A program made the position numbers and the translations under genes. This document shows, one piece after another, positions 7,710-16,553 of a stretch of DNA of 41,331 nucleotides. The notes beneath the pieces are model-generated. The model saw only the letters and a list, made by a program, of their open reading frames with translations, searched no databases and was not told where the DNA came from. This DNA is from Chthonomonas sp. UBA2387 (GTDB taxonomy: Bacteria > Armatimonadota > Fimbriimonadia > Fimbriimonadales > Fimbriimonadaceae), in assembly GCA_002343445.1 (NCBI GenBank), contig DDSP01000076.1:19969-61299 (forward strand), written 5' to 3'. The number at the start of each line of letters is the position of its first letter. Positions within the stretch are counted from its first letter, which is position 1.

Positions 7710-8720
7710 ATGGCCAAGCGACGGATCGCAGTCATCCCGGGCGACGGGATCGGACCCGAAATCACGGAAGCAGTTCTTTCCATTCTCGAACACACGGGGT
7801 TCGAAGCCGAATGGGTCTTCCTAGAGGCCGGGCTCGGGGCCATCAAGAACGGCCTCCCGCCGATGCCGCAAGCCACCATTGACGCCGTTCAGGAGATCGG
7901 GGTCGCCCTGAAAGGGCCGACCACCACGCCCAGCGGGGGCGGCCACTCCAGCGCCAACGTGGCCCTGCGCAAGGCGCTCGACCTGTTCGCCAACGTCCGC
8001 CCCGCGCGCACCCTTCCCGGAGTCAGGACGCTCTACTCGGAGCGGGACATCGACCTGATCATCGTCCGCGAGAACACCGAAGACCTGTACGCGGGCATCG
8101 AGTACCAAGCCCACCCCGACGTGGCGCAGGCGATCAAGGTGATCACGCGTCCGGGTTGCCACCGCTTGGTCAAGTACTCGTTCGAGCTTGCCATCCGTCA
8201 AGGTCGGCACCGCGTGACGGCCGTCCACAAGGCGAACATCATGAAGCTGACCGACGGGATGTTCCTCGAAGAGTTCTACAAAGTCGCTCAGGACTACCCG
8301 CACCTGAAGGCGGACGACATCATCGTGGACAACTGCTGCATGCAGCTCGTCACGCGGCCCGAACAGTTCGACGTTCTGGTCACCGAGAACCTTTACGGTG
8401 ACATCGTGAGCGACTTGTGCGCTGGCCTGGTGGGGGGTCTGGGGCTCGCACCGGGCGCGAACATCGGCGAGAACTGCGCGGTGTTCGAAGCCGTCCACGG
8501 CTCCGCGCCCGACATCGCGGGCAAGGGCGTCGCAAACCCGACGGCTCTGCTGTTGAGCGCGGTCATGATGCTGCGGCACCTCGGATTCAGCGCCCAAGCC
8601 GATAAGATCGCGAATTCGGTGCAACGCGTGTGCGCCGACGGCCACTGCACGACCATCGACCTCGGCGGTTCCGCCTCGACCAAGGAGTTCATGGACGAAG
8701 TCGTGGCGCAGGCGGGATAA
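7710..8720 (+). CDS. icd: Isocitrate dehydrogenase, NAD-dependent type
   Basis: The 336-residue protein has the beta-decarboxylating dehydrogenase fold: IAVIPGDGIGPEI at the start, HSSANVALRKALDLFANVRP near residues 72-91, RENTEDLYAGIEYQ near 115-128, AVHKANIMKLTDG near 172-184, and GSAPDIAGKGVANPTALLLS near 269-288. The Ser-x-Asn and three-Arg pattern of the second motif fits isocitrate rather than isopropylmalate. Short length and NTEDLYAGIE resemble the NAD-type enzymes related to eukaryotic IDH3. Expected reaction: isocitrate to 2-oxoglutarate plus CO2 in the TCA cycle. Homoisocitrate dehydrogenase is the main alternative. Confidence 0.88.
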   Translation: MAKRRIAVIPGDGIGPEITEAVLSILEHTGFEAEWVFLEAGLGAIKNGLPPMPQATIDAVQEIGVALKGPTTTPSGGGHSSANVALRKALDLFANVRPARTLPGVRTLYSERDIDLIIVRENTEDLYAGIEYQAHPDVAQAIKVITRPGCHRLVKYSFELAIRQGRHRVTAVHKANIMKLTDGMFLEEFYKVAQDYPHLKADDIIVDNCCMQLVTRPEQFDVLVTENLYGDIVSDLCAGLVGGLGLAPGANIGENCAVFEAVHGSAPDIAGKGVANPTALLLSAVMMLRHLGFSAQADKIANSVQRVCADGHCTTIDLGGSASTKEFMDEVVAQAG

Positions 8721-8724
8721 GGGC

Positions 8725-8754
8725 GTTCGGTTTGGTTCGGGTTGGTTCGGTGGA
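8725..8754 (+). repeat. Three imperfect 10-bp direct repeats
   Basis: GTTCGGTTTG, GTTCGGGTTG and GTTCGGTGGA follow one another without gaps between icd and the convergent pepF-like gene. A looser string of TTCGGCT/TTGGCT units lies at 13546-13580 downstream of another gene. I see no hairpin and assign no function. Confidence 0.6.
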
Positions 8755-8778
8755 GATTCCAAACCGCCTCACCTAACA

Positions 8779-10593
8779 TCACCTACCCGCCTCAGCCTCC
8801 CAAAGCCTCTCAAACTCCGCGATCATGGATTCCATCGCGTCGAATCCGCCCTGCCAGAACTCGGGCGAGGCGAGGTCGACGCCCACGGTCGCCATCAGTT
8901 CCTTGGGAGTCAGCGAGCCGCCCAACCGCAAGAGTTCCACGTACTTCTGTTCGAACTCGGGGCCTTCGGCCTTGGCGCGTTGGTACAGAGAGAGTGTGAG
9001 CAGTTCGCCGAACGCATAGGCGTACACGTAGAACGGGGCGAAGAAGAAGTGCCCGACATAGCTCCACCACCGGCGGTGTTGCTCTTCGAGGATCAGGCTG
9101 TCGCCGAACATGGCCTGCAACTGCTCCTGCCAGTAGTCGCCGAACTGGTCGGGCGTGAGTTCGCCTTCCTCGCGCCGATGGCGGTGGCACTGCTGCTCGA
9201 ACTGGTACATGGCCGCCTGTCGGAACACCGAAGCGAACATGCCCTCGATCTTCTCGGCATAGAGCGCGAGCTTGTCCTTGGGGCTGGCGTCGGCCACCAA
9301 CTTCTCGAACACCAACATCTCGCCGAAGATGCTCGCCAGTTCGGCCAGCGGCAGCGACCCGTGGAAGTTGAGCAACGTCTGCGCGCGGCTCAGCGAGCCG
9401 TGGACCCCGTGGCCGAGTTCGTGGGCCAGCGTGCCGACGTCCTGCATCTTGTTCAGGTAGGTCATGAACACCACGGGGTGGGTGTCGGGCGTGTTGTAGC
9501 TGCAATACGCGCCGCCCAGCTTGCCCTTTTTCGGCGCGGCGTCGATCCAGTTGTTGTCGAAGAACTCGGCGGCGCGCCGCTCGAGCTCCAGCGAGAACTC
9601 GCCGAACGCCTCCAGCACCATCGCTTTCGCACGGTCGTAGGGGACCTCGGCTTCGGCTTCGAAGAGCGGCGCGTAGCGGTCCACGTGCGTGAGTTGCGGC
9701 AGTCCGAGAATCTCGCGCTTGACGCGGTAGTAGCGCGCGCACAAGCCGTAGTTGGCTCGGCATTGCTTCACGACCAGGTCCACCACCTCGGGGTCGAGTT
9801 CGTTGGCAAGATGGCGCGAGTGCTCGGGGAAGGGATGCTTGCGCAACCGGTCGCCCACGGCCTTGTCCTGCAAGAGCGTGTTGTAGGCGAACACGATCAC
9901 GCGCTCCAACTCGGCGAGCCCGTTCGAGAGCGAGTCCGCCGCCGCCTGTCGCACCGCTCGATCGGCATCGCGCAGCAGGGTCAACACTTCCTGCTCGGTC
10001 TTTTCCTCGGTCTCGCCCGTAGCGGGGTTGAGGAACTTGAAGACGTGGTTGGCCGTAAGCTCTTCGAACAGGCGCACCCAAGCCCGGCATCCCGTGTTGG
10101 CCGTCTCTTCCAGGATGACCTCCTCGGGCTCGCTCAGGCTGTAGGGGCTGGCGATGCGCGTGTTCTGCACAAAGTGCCTGTAGTTGGCGAGCCGATCGTC
10201 CGCGAGGCAGCGTTCGATGGTCTCGGCGGGGGCCTTCTGCAGTTCGAGTTCGAAGAACAGCAACGTCACTCGGGCCTCGGTGGAGCGCTCCATCTGCTTC
10301 TGCATGAAGGCGCCGTAGGCTGGGTCTTCCGAGTTCGTGCTGAACACAAGGTTGGCGTAGCCGCTCGGCTTGTGCATTTCCTGCACGATTCCCTCGTACT
10401 CGGTCAGCGCGGCGAGCAGGGTCGCGGCGTCGAGGTCGGCCGAGGCGATCTTGCCCTTGTAAGCTGCGGCGAAGGCGGTGGCTCGTTCGCCCACCTCGCG
10501 CCAAGTGGCTTCGATCTTGGGGTCGTCGAGGCCGGAGAACAGAGCGGACAGGTCCCACTTGACTTCGTTGGCGGTGACAGGTGCGGCGGACAT
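8779..10593 (-). CDS. pepF: M3 family oligoendopeptidase (PepF-like)
   Basis: The 604-residue protein carries the M3 zinc metallopeptidase motif HELGH at residues 391-395 (LAHELGHGVHG), preceded by FMTYLNKMQDVGTL and followed by the third-ligand region ASIFGEMLVFEK. The N-terminal helical part (VKWDLSALFSGLDDP) matches the oligoendopeptidase F group. It is expected to cleave short peptides in the cytoplasm, and no signal peptide is present. Start ATG at 10593 is preceded by the weak purine stretch GAATCCTCCGC on this strand. Family assignment is firm; the exact peptide preference is not. Confidence 0.92.
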   Translation of the reverse strand: MSAAPVTANEVKWDLSALFSGLDDPKIEATWREVGERATAFAAAYKGKIASADLDAATLLAALTEYEGIVQEMHKPSGYANLVFSTNSEDPAYGAFMQKQMERSTEARVTLLFFELELQKAPAETIERCLADDRLANYRHFVQNTRIASPYSLSEPEEVILEETANTGCRAWVRLFEELTANHVFKFLNPATGETEEKTEQEVLTLLRDADRAVRQAAADSLSNGLAELERVIVFAYNTLLQDKAVGDRLRKHPFPEHSRHLANELDPEVVDLVVKQCRANYGLCARYYRVKREILGLPQLTHVDRYAPLFEAEAEVPYDRAKAMVLEAFGEFSLELERRAAEFFDNNWIDAAPKKGKLGGAYCSYNTPDTHPVVFMTYLNKMQDVGTLAHELGHGVHGSLSRAQTLLNFHGSLPLAELASIFGEMLVFEKLVADASPKDKLALYAEKIEGMFASVFRQAAMYQFEQQCHRHRREEGELTPDQFGDYWQEQLQAMFGDSLILEEQHRRWWSYVGHFFFAPFYVYAYAFGELLTLSLYQRAKAEGPEFEQKYVELLRLGGSLTPKELMATVGVDLASPEFWQGGFDAMESMIAEFERLWEAEAGR

Positions 10594-10712
10594 GCGGAGG
10601 ATTCTAGCCTAGCCGACCGAAGATTCATGGGACGAAACGCCGGAACTTCGCGCCCGCGCGCAGCGTTCGGGGTACTGTCGGAGACGGAAGTCTCCCTAGG
10701 AGTTTTTCACGC

Positions 10713-11360
10713 ATGAAGACACTGATTCTGTTTGCCCTGGCGGCCTGTACCGCCCTCGTCGTGGCTCAAGCCCCCGCCAAGAGCGACTGTTGCGAGTCCA
10801 AGAAGGTCGTCGCCCAGGTCGAGAAGGCCAAGAGCGAGTGCTGCGAGTCCAAGAAGGTCGTCGCCCAGGTCGAGAAGGCCAAGGGCGAGTGCTGCGAGTC
10901 CAAGAAGGTCGTGGCTCAGGTCGAAAAGGCCAAGGGCGAGTGCTGCGAGTCCAAGAAGGTCGTCGCCCAGGTCGAGAAGGCCAAGAGCGAGTGCTGCGAG
11001 TCCAAGAAGGTCGTCGCTCAGGTCGAGAAGGCCAAGGGCGAGTGCTGCGACTCCAAGGCGAATCCGCTCAAGATCTACAACACGAAGGAAGAGGAAGCCT
11101 TCTTCGCCGAGGCCCGACGCATGGAACTCGGCGGCAAGGACGAGTGCTGCAAGTCCACCGAAGCCAAGGTCCTCGCCAAGGGCGCCCCGGGCTGCTGCAA
11201 CGCTCCCGGCGAGCCTGCCAAGTTCATGGTGAAGGTCGGTAAGGAGACCAAGTACTTCGGCTGCGAAGGTTCGGCCGGCAAGTTCGTCGCCGAAGCCAAG
11301 ACCAAGGGCATGAAGCCCGGCAAGGTGCAGAAGGTCACTGGCAAAGTCGCGATGAAGTAA
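10713..11360 (+). CDS. Secreted protein with 17-residue Cys-Cys repeats and YHS-like tail
   Basis: AGGAG (10699-10703 region) precedes ATG at 10713. The 215-residue product has a signal peptide (MKTLILFALAACTALVVAQA; LAAC at 9-12 could also be a short lipobox), then five 17-residue repeats of the type AKSECCESKKVVAQVEK (residues 22-106) and a sixth truncated unit, giving Cys-Cys pairs at 26-27, 43-44, 60-61, 77-78, 94-95 and 111-112. The tail (about 113-215) has further CC pairs (DECCK, PGCCN) and FMVKVGKETKYFGCEGSAGKF, loosely like a YHS/TRASH metal-binding fold. Lysine-rich linkers would form amphipathic helices. Thiol-based metal binding in the periplasm or at the surface is inference. I recognise no named family. 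Confidence 0.85.
   Translation: MKTLILFALAACTALVVAQAPAKSDCCESKKVVAQVEKAKSECCESKKVVAQVEKAKGECCESKKVVAQVEKAKGECCESKKVVAQVEKAKSECCESKKVVAQVEKAKGECCDSKANPLKIYNTKEEEAFFAEARRMELGGKDECCKSTEAKVLAKGAPGCCNAPGEPAKFMVKVGKETKYFGCEGSAGKFVAEAKTKGMKPGKVQKVTGKVAMK
10776..11030 (+). repeat. Five tandem 51-bp repeats coding for Cys-Cys units
   Basis: Five in-frame 51-bp units encode 17-residue repeats with near-identical bases (TGCTGCGAGTCCAAGAAGG recurs), differing at a few codons such as AGC/GGC (Ser/Gly) and GCC/GCT. The high DNA identity suggests recent duplication or gene conversion, and copy number may vary between strains. Confidence 0.95.
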
Positions 11361-11388
11361 GCCGTCCCCTTTCGGACGCTTCAAAGGA

Positions 11389-11420
11389 GCCCTGCGAGCC
11401 AACCGGTTCGCGGGGCTTTT
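11389..11420 (+). terminator. Intrinsic terminator after Cys-Cys repeat gene
   Basis: GCCCTGCGAGCC (11389-11400) pairs with GGTTCGCGGGGC (11405-11416) over 12 positions with two G-T pairs and an AACC loop, followed by TTTT. A second GC hairpin, GGACCCG/CGGGTCC at 11434-11453, follows and may stop ligA transcripts coming the other way. Confidence 0.82.
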
Positions 11421-11509
11421 CGATATTCTGGAGGGACCCGCTCCGTCGGGTCCGCCAACTGGTGCCGAGCCTCTGGCGGGTTGTGGTCGCTGCACCTTCG
11501 CGAGTCCGT

Positions 11510-13516
11510 TTACTCAACAAAGTAGCGCTCGAAGAAGTCGGCCTCTGAGATCACCTCAACGGCAAGCTTCTGGGCCTTCTCCAGCTTGCTGCCAGCAGCG
11601 GGGCCTGCGACCAGGATGCTCGTGTTCTTGGAGACCGAACCCGCCGCCGAACCGCCGTGCGACCGCACGTACGCTTCGGCCTCCTCGCGGCTCATCCGCT
11701 CCAGCTTGCCCGTGAACACGAACGTCAGCCCTTCCAGTCGGGCGCTGGACGGGCCTTCGGGTTCCACCGGTGCAACGCCCAGGGCCAACAACTCGTCGAG
11801 CAACGCCTGATTCTCGGGTTGCTCGAAGAACAGCTCGATCTCGCTGGCCACTTTCGGGCCGATCTCGGGCACCTTGGTCAGGTCTTCGAGGTGGGCGTGG
11901 CGGAGGGCATCCAGCGATCGGAAGGCGTTCGCCAGGTCTTGGGCCGTTCGCTCGCCCACCATGCGGATGCCCAGGCCGAAGATGAGTCGGTCGAGCGAAC
12001 GCGTCTTGGTCGCTTCGATCGCGGCCAGGAGGTTCGAGGCCGACGTCTCGCCGATGCGGTCCAGCGACACCAGTTCGTCCTTGTGCGTGGCCAGACGGAA
12101 GACGCTCGGCAGGTCGGTGAGCAGCCCGACTTCCAGGAGCCTCTCGATGAGTTTCTCGCCGAGCCCTTCGATGTCCATCGCGTTGCGCGAAGCGAAGTGG
12201 CGGATCTTGGCGCTGATCTGCGCGGGGCACGCCTTGTTGCCGCAACGCAGGGCGACCTCGCCTTCCTTGCGGCTCAGTGGCCCGCCGCATTCGGGGCACT
12301 CGGTGGGTTCGGGGGGCGTTTCGGCCCCTTCAGGACGCTTGTCCAGAACGGGTCCGATGACCTCGGGGATCACGTCGCCCGCCCTTTGAACGATGACGGT
12401 GTCGCCGGGGCGCACATCCTTGCGGACGAGTTCTTGGTGGTTGTGGAGTGTGGCGCGGCTGACCATCGCGCCGCCGACGAACACGGGTTCGAGGTCGGCC
12501 ACGGGGGTGACCACTCCCGTTCGCCCCACCTGCCAAAGCACGCCGTTCAGGCGCGTCATGGCTTGTTCTGCGGGGAACTTGAATGCCACAGCCCAACGTG
12601 GGCCCCGAGCCGTGAAACCCAATTGCCGCTGCAGGTCGAACGCGTTGACTTTCACGACCACTCCGTCAATGGCGAAGGGCAGGCTCGGGCGAAGCGCCTG
12701 AACGTGCTCCACGTGCGCCACCAGGGCCTCGATGCCTAGGCAGACGCGCACTTCGGGACGCACGGGGAAGCCCAGCTCGCGCAGCCTCGCCAGCGTGTCC
12801 GATTGGCTGGCCGCACCCGGGACGCTGCCATAGCCCATGCCGTAGGTGAAGAAGCTGAGTCTGCGTTCGGCGGTCAGGCGGCTGTCGAGTTGGCGCAGGC
12901 CCCCGGCCGCCGCGTTGCGGGGATTGACGAAGGGCTGTTCGCCGCGTGCGCTGCGCATCTCGTTGAGTCGGGCGAACACGTCCTTGAACATGACCACCTC
13001 GCCGCGCACTTCCACCGTGCCGGGGATGGGTTCGCGCATGCGCAGGGGCACGCCGCGCAGGGTCCGCACGTTGTCGGTGACCTGCTCGCCCGTTTCGCCG
13101 TCGCCGCGCGTCGCGCCGGAGATCAGCAGCCCGTCCTGGTAGGTCAGCGAAATGGAAGCGCCATCGAATTTGAGCTCGACCATGTACTCGATGGGGTCGT
13201 CGGATTCGAGAAACCGGCGCACACGCTCGTCGAAGGCCCGCAGTTCCTCCTCGCCGAATGCGTTGTCGAGCGAGAGCATGGGCACCAGGTGCCGGTGTTT
13301 TGGGAACTCGGAGACGGGGGGCGCTCCGACGCGGCGCGTGGGCGAATCGGGCGTCGCGAGTTCGGGGTGGTTCGCCTCGATCTCGACCAACTCCCGGAAC
13401 ATGGCGTCCCACTCGGTGTCCGAAATCTCGGGCGCGTTGAGGACATAGTACAGGTGGTTGTGGCGTTCGAGCTCGGCACGCAGCCAAGCGGCTCGTTCGG
13501 CGGGTGAGGCGTTCAT
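11510..13516 (-). CDS. ligA: NAD-dependent DNA ligase LigA
   Basis: The 668-residue protein has the full LigA order: domain Ia with YYVLNAPEISDTEWD, the adenylation site ELKFDGAS (Lys116), GATRGDGETGEQVTDNVRT, the OB fold, a four-Cys zinc finger (CPECGG ... CGNKACPAQ, near residue 405-430), helix-hairpin-helix repeats and a C-terminal BRCT domain (GLTFVFTGKLERMSREEAE). It seals nicks during replication and repair, using NAD+ as AMP donor. Length is normal for the family. The start at 13516 gives the expected N-terminus. Confidence 0.98.
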   Translation of the reverse strand: MNASPAERAAWLRAELERHNHLYYVLNAPEISDTEWDAMFRELVEIEANHPELATPDSPTRRVGAPPVSEFPKHRHLVPMLSLDNAFGEEELRAFDERVRRFLESDDPIEYMVELKFDGASISLTYQDGLLISGATRGDGETGEQVTDNVRTLRGVPLRMREPIPGTVEVRGEVVMFKDVFARLNEMRSARGEQPFVNPRNAAAGGLRQLDSRLTAERRLSFFTYGMGYGSVPGAASQSDTLARLRELGFPVRPEVRVCLGIEALVAHVEHVQALRPSLPFAIDGVVVKVNAFDLQRQLGFTARGPRWAVAFKFPAEQAMTRLNGVLWQVGRTGVVTPVADLEPVFVGGAMVSRATLHNHQELVRKDVRPGDTVIVQRAGDVIPEVIGPVLDKRPEGAETPPEPTECPECGGPLSRKEGEVALRCGNKACPAQISAKIRHFASRNAMDIEGLGEKLIERLLEVGLLTDLPSVFRLATHKDELVSLDRIGETSASNLLAAIEATKTRSLDRLIFGLGIRMVGERTAQDLANAFRSLDALRHAHLEDLTKVPEIGPKVASEIELFFEQPENQALLDELLALGVAPVEPEGPSSARLEGLTFVFTGKLERMSREEAEAYVRSHGGSAAGSVSKNTSILVAGPAAGSKLEKAQKLAVEVISEADFFERYFVE

Positions 13517-13646
13517 CGCGTCGTGGCTATGTTACTGGGTTAAGTTTGTTCGGCTGGGGTTTGGCTTGGGTTCGGCTCGTGTGGGGCTGCGGATTGGCTG
13601 AGGTTGGGAAGGGTCCAGCGTTCTGCCGATTCCTGTGAATTGCCGA

Positions 13647-14384
13647 TCACACCACGACCAAGACGCATTGGCCCGTGAGCAGAGCGAACTTCGCCACCGG
13701 GCGAGTGGCGACGCTCAGCGCTTCGTCCACGGCTTGCGCTACGCCCGGGCACGTCGTGAACCCGTGGTCGTCCACCACGATCGTCCCGCCGGAAGCCATG
13801 CGCTGGATGAACCAATCCAGACCGAACCGCATCGGCTGGTACAGGTCCACGTCCAGATGCACGAGCCCGTAATCGTTGCGGCCGATGGCTTCCGTCCGGT
13901 CCTGCACGCGGCCCTGGACCACGTTCACAAACGGGTACGCGGAGAGGTAGTCGCGCACGTCGTCGTAGGACGTCCGGTCGCCGAACGTTCCGGGGACGTG
14001 GACGGCCTCGCGGCCCGTGGGCAGGTCGGCGCCCGCGTGGCCTTCGAACGTGTCGAGCGAGACGAGCGTGGCCCCGGGCCGCTCGAAGGCGACGGCCAGA
14101 CTGGCGAGGAACGCGCTTCCACCGCCGCGAAACACCCCGATCTCGGCCATATGGGGTCCTACGTCCGAGAGGCGGCAAGCGTTTTCGAACGCCTGATAGA
14201 GCGTGTGCAGCCGGTCGTAGTACAGCAGGGAGCGGCGCGGCTCGCCCTTGACCACGGGGTCGGCGGCACGCATGAACCGCTCGTCGTGGCGGATGTCGCG
14301 CATCTTGCCGGCCGAGCGCCCGTAGATGCGGGGGACATAGTGGTGGTCCGGCAACCGGCGGACGATCTTCCACGGTAGGCGCAT
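13647..14384 (-). CDS. TylF/MycF-type SAM-dependent O-methyltransferase
   Basis: The 245-residue protein shows a class I methyltransferase core like TylF/Methyltransf_24: MAEIGVFRGGGSAFLASLA (SAM motif I), LVSLDTFEGHAGADLP, then a metal-site-like LVHLDVDLYQPMRFGLDWF and GGTIVVDDHGFTTCPGVAQAVDE. In the TylF group the Asp residues of the latter motifs bind Mg2+. Members methylate sugar hydroxyls of natural products or surface glycans. The substrate here is unknown; polysaccharide genes occur elsewhere in the window. Start ATG at 14384 is chosen because it begins the positively charged N-terminus (MRLPWKIVRRL). It is divergent from the acyl-ACP reductase homologue, 66 bases away. Confidence 0.82.
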   Translation of the reverse strand: MRLPWKIVRRLPDHHYVPRIYGRSAGKMRDIRHDERFMRAADPVVKGEPRRSLLYYDRLHTLYQAFENACRLSDVGPHMAEIGVFRGGGSAFLASLAVAFERPGATLVSLDTFEGHAGADLPTGREAVHVPGTFGDRTSYDDVRDYLSAYPFVNVVQGRVQDRTEAIGRNDYGLVHLDVDLYQPMRFGLDWFIQRMASGGTIVVDDHGFTTCPGVAQAVDEALSVATRPVAKFALLTGQCVLVVV

Positions 14385-14450
14385 GGCAGGGTGATTGTGG
14401 CATCCGGGCGAGCCTCGCGCGTGCGGTACAGTGTGGGTTCTCAGGAGTTC

Positions 14451-15515
14451 ATGCACCGATTCGCCTTCGTGGTCCATCCCCTTGTGGCGCGAGACGCGCT
14501 GGTGAAGTTTCCTGCCCTCCGCTTCCTCCCGGATTTCGCTCTCGAGGCCCTGCTGAAGCGGAAGAGCCCCGGCGTCATGAGCCACATCACGGGCATCCGC
14601 TCCAAGACAGGTGCGGAAACCGAGGGATGGTTTATCGGGTGTCCGCTGACCGCCAAGCAGTTGGTGCGGCTTGATCAGGACTTCGTCGTCGAGCGGCTGG
14701 CCCAATGCGCGCAGATCGCCCACGAGCTTGGCGCCGAGGTGATGGGCCTCGGGGCGTTCACCAGCGTCGCGGGGGATGGCGGCGTGACGCTCGCCACCAA
14801 GACGCCTGTCAAGATCACGACCGGGAACAGCTACACAGTCGCGACGGCCATCGAAGCCACGATCAAGGCGTGCGAGATGGTCGGCCTCGACCCCTCCCAC
14901 GCGACCTTGGCCGTCGTCGGCGCGACCGGTTCGATCGGGCGCACGTGCGCCGAAGCCCTGGGGCCCCTCTTCGAGCGGGCGCTGCTGGTGGGGCGGGACC
15001 TCGCCAAGACGCAGGCGCTTGTGCCCGAGGTTCCTCGATCGGAAGCGACCACCGACGTGGCCCACGTGGCCGAAGCGGAGGTCATTGTGACCGTCACGTC
15101 CAGCGAAACACCCGTGTTGCAGCCCAAGCACTTCCGGCCAGGGGCCATCGTGTGCGACGTCGCCCGCCCCCGCGATGTGTCTGTGGCCGTAGCGAAGGAG
15201 CGCTCCGACGTGTTGGTGATCGAAGGCGGCGTGGTGCGGGTGCCCGGCTCGGTCGAGTTCGGCTTTGACTTCGGGTTCCCGCCTGGAACTGCCTACGCAT
15301 GCATGGCGGAGACCATGATGCTTGCTCTTGACGGGCGGATCGAATCGTTCACGCTCGGCAAGTCGGTCTCGCTGGAGCAGGTGCGCACGACTCAGGCCCT
15401 GGCGGCCAAGCACGGGTTCGAACTGGCGGGCTTCCGTTCGTTCGAGCGAGAGGTCGAGCCTGCGATGATCGACCGCGCGCGCCGCGCGCGGCAGAGCTTG
15501 GCGACGGCGACTTAG
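14451..15515 (+). CDS. Long-chain acyl-[ACP] reductase homologue (AAR-like)
   Basis: The 354-residue protein resembles cyanobacterial acyl-ACP reductase along its length: LGLGAFTSVAGDGG, KITTGNSYTVATAIEA, the NADPH-binding VAVVGATGSIG-type motif (LAVVGATGSIGRTCAEAL, near residue 154), VIEGGVVRVPGSVEF and YACMAETMMLALDG. The Cys in the last motif (Cys284) matches the catalytic cysteine that forms the acyl-enzyme in AAR. Known enzymes reduce fatty acyl-ACP to fatty aldehyde. No aldehyde-deformylating oxygenase or aldehyde reductase is visible nearby, so the fate of the product is open. CAGGAG before ATG at 14451 sets the start; TACAGT at 14427-14432 could be its -10. Confidence 0.78.
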   Translation: MHRFAFVVHPLVARDALVKFPALRFLPDFALEALLKRKSPGVMSHITGIRSKTGAETEGWFIGCPLTAKQLVRLDQDFVVERLAQCAQIAHELGAEVMGLGAFTSVAGDGGVTLATKTPVKITTGNSYTVATAIEATIKACEMVGLDPSHATLAVVGATGSIGRTCAEALGPLFERALLVGRDLAKTQALVPEVPRSEATTDVAHVAEAEVIVTVTSSETPVLQPKHFRPGAIVCDVARPRDVSVAVAKERSDVLVIEGGVVRVPGSVEFGFDFGFPPGTAYACMAETMMLALDGRIESFTLGKSVSLEQVRTTQALAAKHGFELAGFRSFEREVEPAMIDRARRARQSLATAT

Positions 15516-16480
15516 CCGCCGCTGCCCATCGCCTTCAGGTGGCCCGAGTTCAGGCGCTTCCAGGCGTCGGCCAGCATGATCTGCTTCACGTCCACCGTGG
15601 ATTGCGCACGCAGTTGGTTCAGCTCCTCGTCCACCTTGTTCTTGATGTTCCCGCGATCGATCATCAGGCGTCGGCGGATCGAGCGGCGGAGCGCATTGCT
15701 CAGCGGGATGATCTCTTCCTTGATCTCCTTCTCCTTGAACACCTTCACGCGGTTCTCGGCGAACAGGATCCACCCGGAGTGCTTGCCCTCGGCCACGCCA
15801 CGCACGGCGTCGGCCAGCACCTGCGGCATGGTCGCGTACGCCATCGTCCCCAGGTTGCCTCCCGTCCCGGCGGATACGTCGCGGCTATGGGCCTTGGCGA
15901 CGTCGCTGAACGACTTGCCGGCGGCCAGTTCGCGATCCACCGTGGTCACCTGTTCGGGCGTGGCGACCGCGATGATGCGGATCGTGGCCGAAGCGGGCGT
16001 CGTGAACATCGGCTTGTTGTCGGGGTCGTTGTAGAAGTTCTCGACTTCTTGGTTCGTGATCGTGATGCCCACCGTGGTCAGCTTGAACTCGAGAAGCTCC
16101 AAGAAGATCTGCTCCTCAAGAGCCGTGCGCGGCAACCCCGTCTTGTCCCAATCGGTGAGCAGCGTGGGGTTGGTTTCCATGCGGTCCTTGATCTCTTGAT
16201 CCACCTCGGCCTTGGTCGGCGTGATGCCCTTCTTGGCGGCCAGTTGCTTCATCAGCCGCTCGACCACCAGTTGCTCGATGGTCATCAGCCCCGGGGGGAA
16301 CTCGATGAAGCCGTCCCCGATGATCTTGCCCACCCCGGTGAGGAACTCCATGCGCCGGTAATACTCCTCGGCCTTGATCGCCTCGCCATTGACGGTGAGG
16401 ATCACGCGTTCGGGGTCGAGCTGCGCTGGGGCGGCGACGGCGAGAAAGAGGAAGGCGAAGAATGCGGCGATGGTCTTCAA
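15512..16480 (-). CDS. SurA/PrsA-like peptidyl-prolyl isomerase or foldase
   Basis: The 322-residue exported protein has a signal peptide ending in VAAPAQ, an N-terminal chaperone-like helical part (VILTVNGEAIKAEEYYRR, then LVVERLMKQLAAKKG), and a parvulin-like segment (ATIRIIAVATPEQV, FSDVAKAHSRDVSAGTGGNLGTM). SurA and PrsA proteins of this type assist folding of exported proteins. I chose TTG at 16480: it follows CGGAG by 8 bases and opens on the signal peptide (LKTIAAFFAFLFL), and no ATG exists nearby. Its stop overlaps that of the convergent AAR-like gene by 3 bases. Whether isomerase residues are all present is uncertain. Confidence 0.83.
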   Translation of the reverse strand: MKTIAAFFAFLFLAVAAPAQLDPERVILTVNGEAIKAEEYYRRMEFLTGVGKIIGDGFIEFPPGLMTIEQLVVERLMKQLAAKKGITPTKAEVDQEIKDRMETNPTLLTDWDKTGLPRTALEEQIFLELLEFKLTTVGITITNQEVENFYNDPDNKPMFTTPASATIRIIAVATPEQVTTVDRELAAGKSFSDVAKAHSRDVSAGTGGNLGTMAYATMPQVLADAVRGVAEGKHSGWILFAENRVKVFKEKEIKEEIIPLSNALRRSIRRRLMIDRGNIKNKVDEELNQLRAQSTVDVKQIMLADAWKRLNSGHLKAMGSGG

Positions 16481-16553
16481 GGGCTGGGCTCCGATGGGGA
16501 CTATGGTGGCACAGAGTGCGGTTCGCAGTTCATACGCCCGAACGGACGTGCGA

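Noticed and set aside
10776..11030. Tandem 51-bp units as a CRISPR-like array
   Set aside because: The units are contiguous, in frame and coding, without unique spacers.
14385..15773. In-frame extension of the methyltransferase to 708 residues
   Set aside because: The added part is antisense to the acyl-ACP reductase gene and has no recognisable protein features; the methyltransferase starts naturally at 14384.
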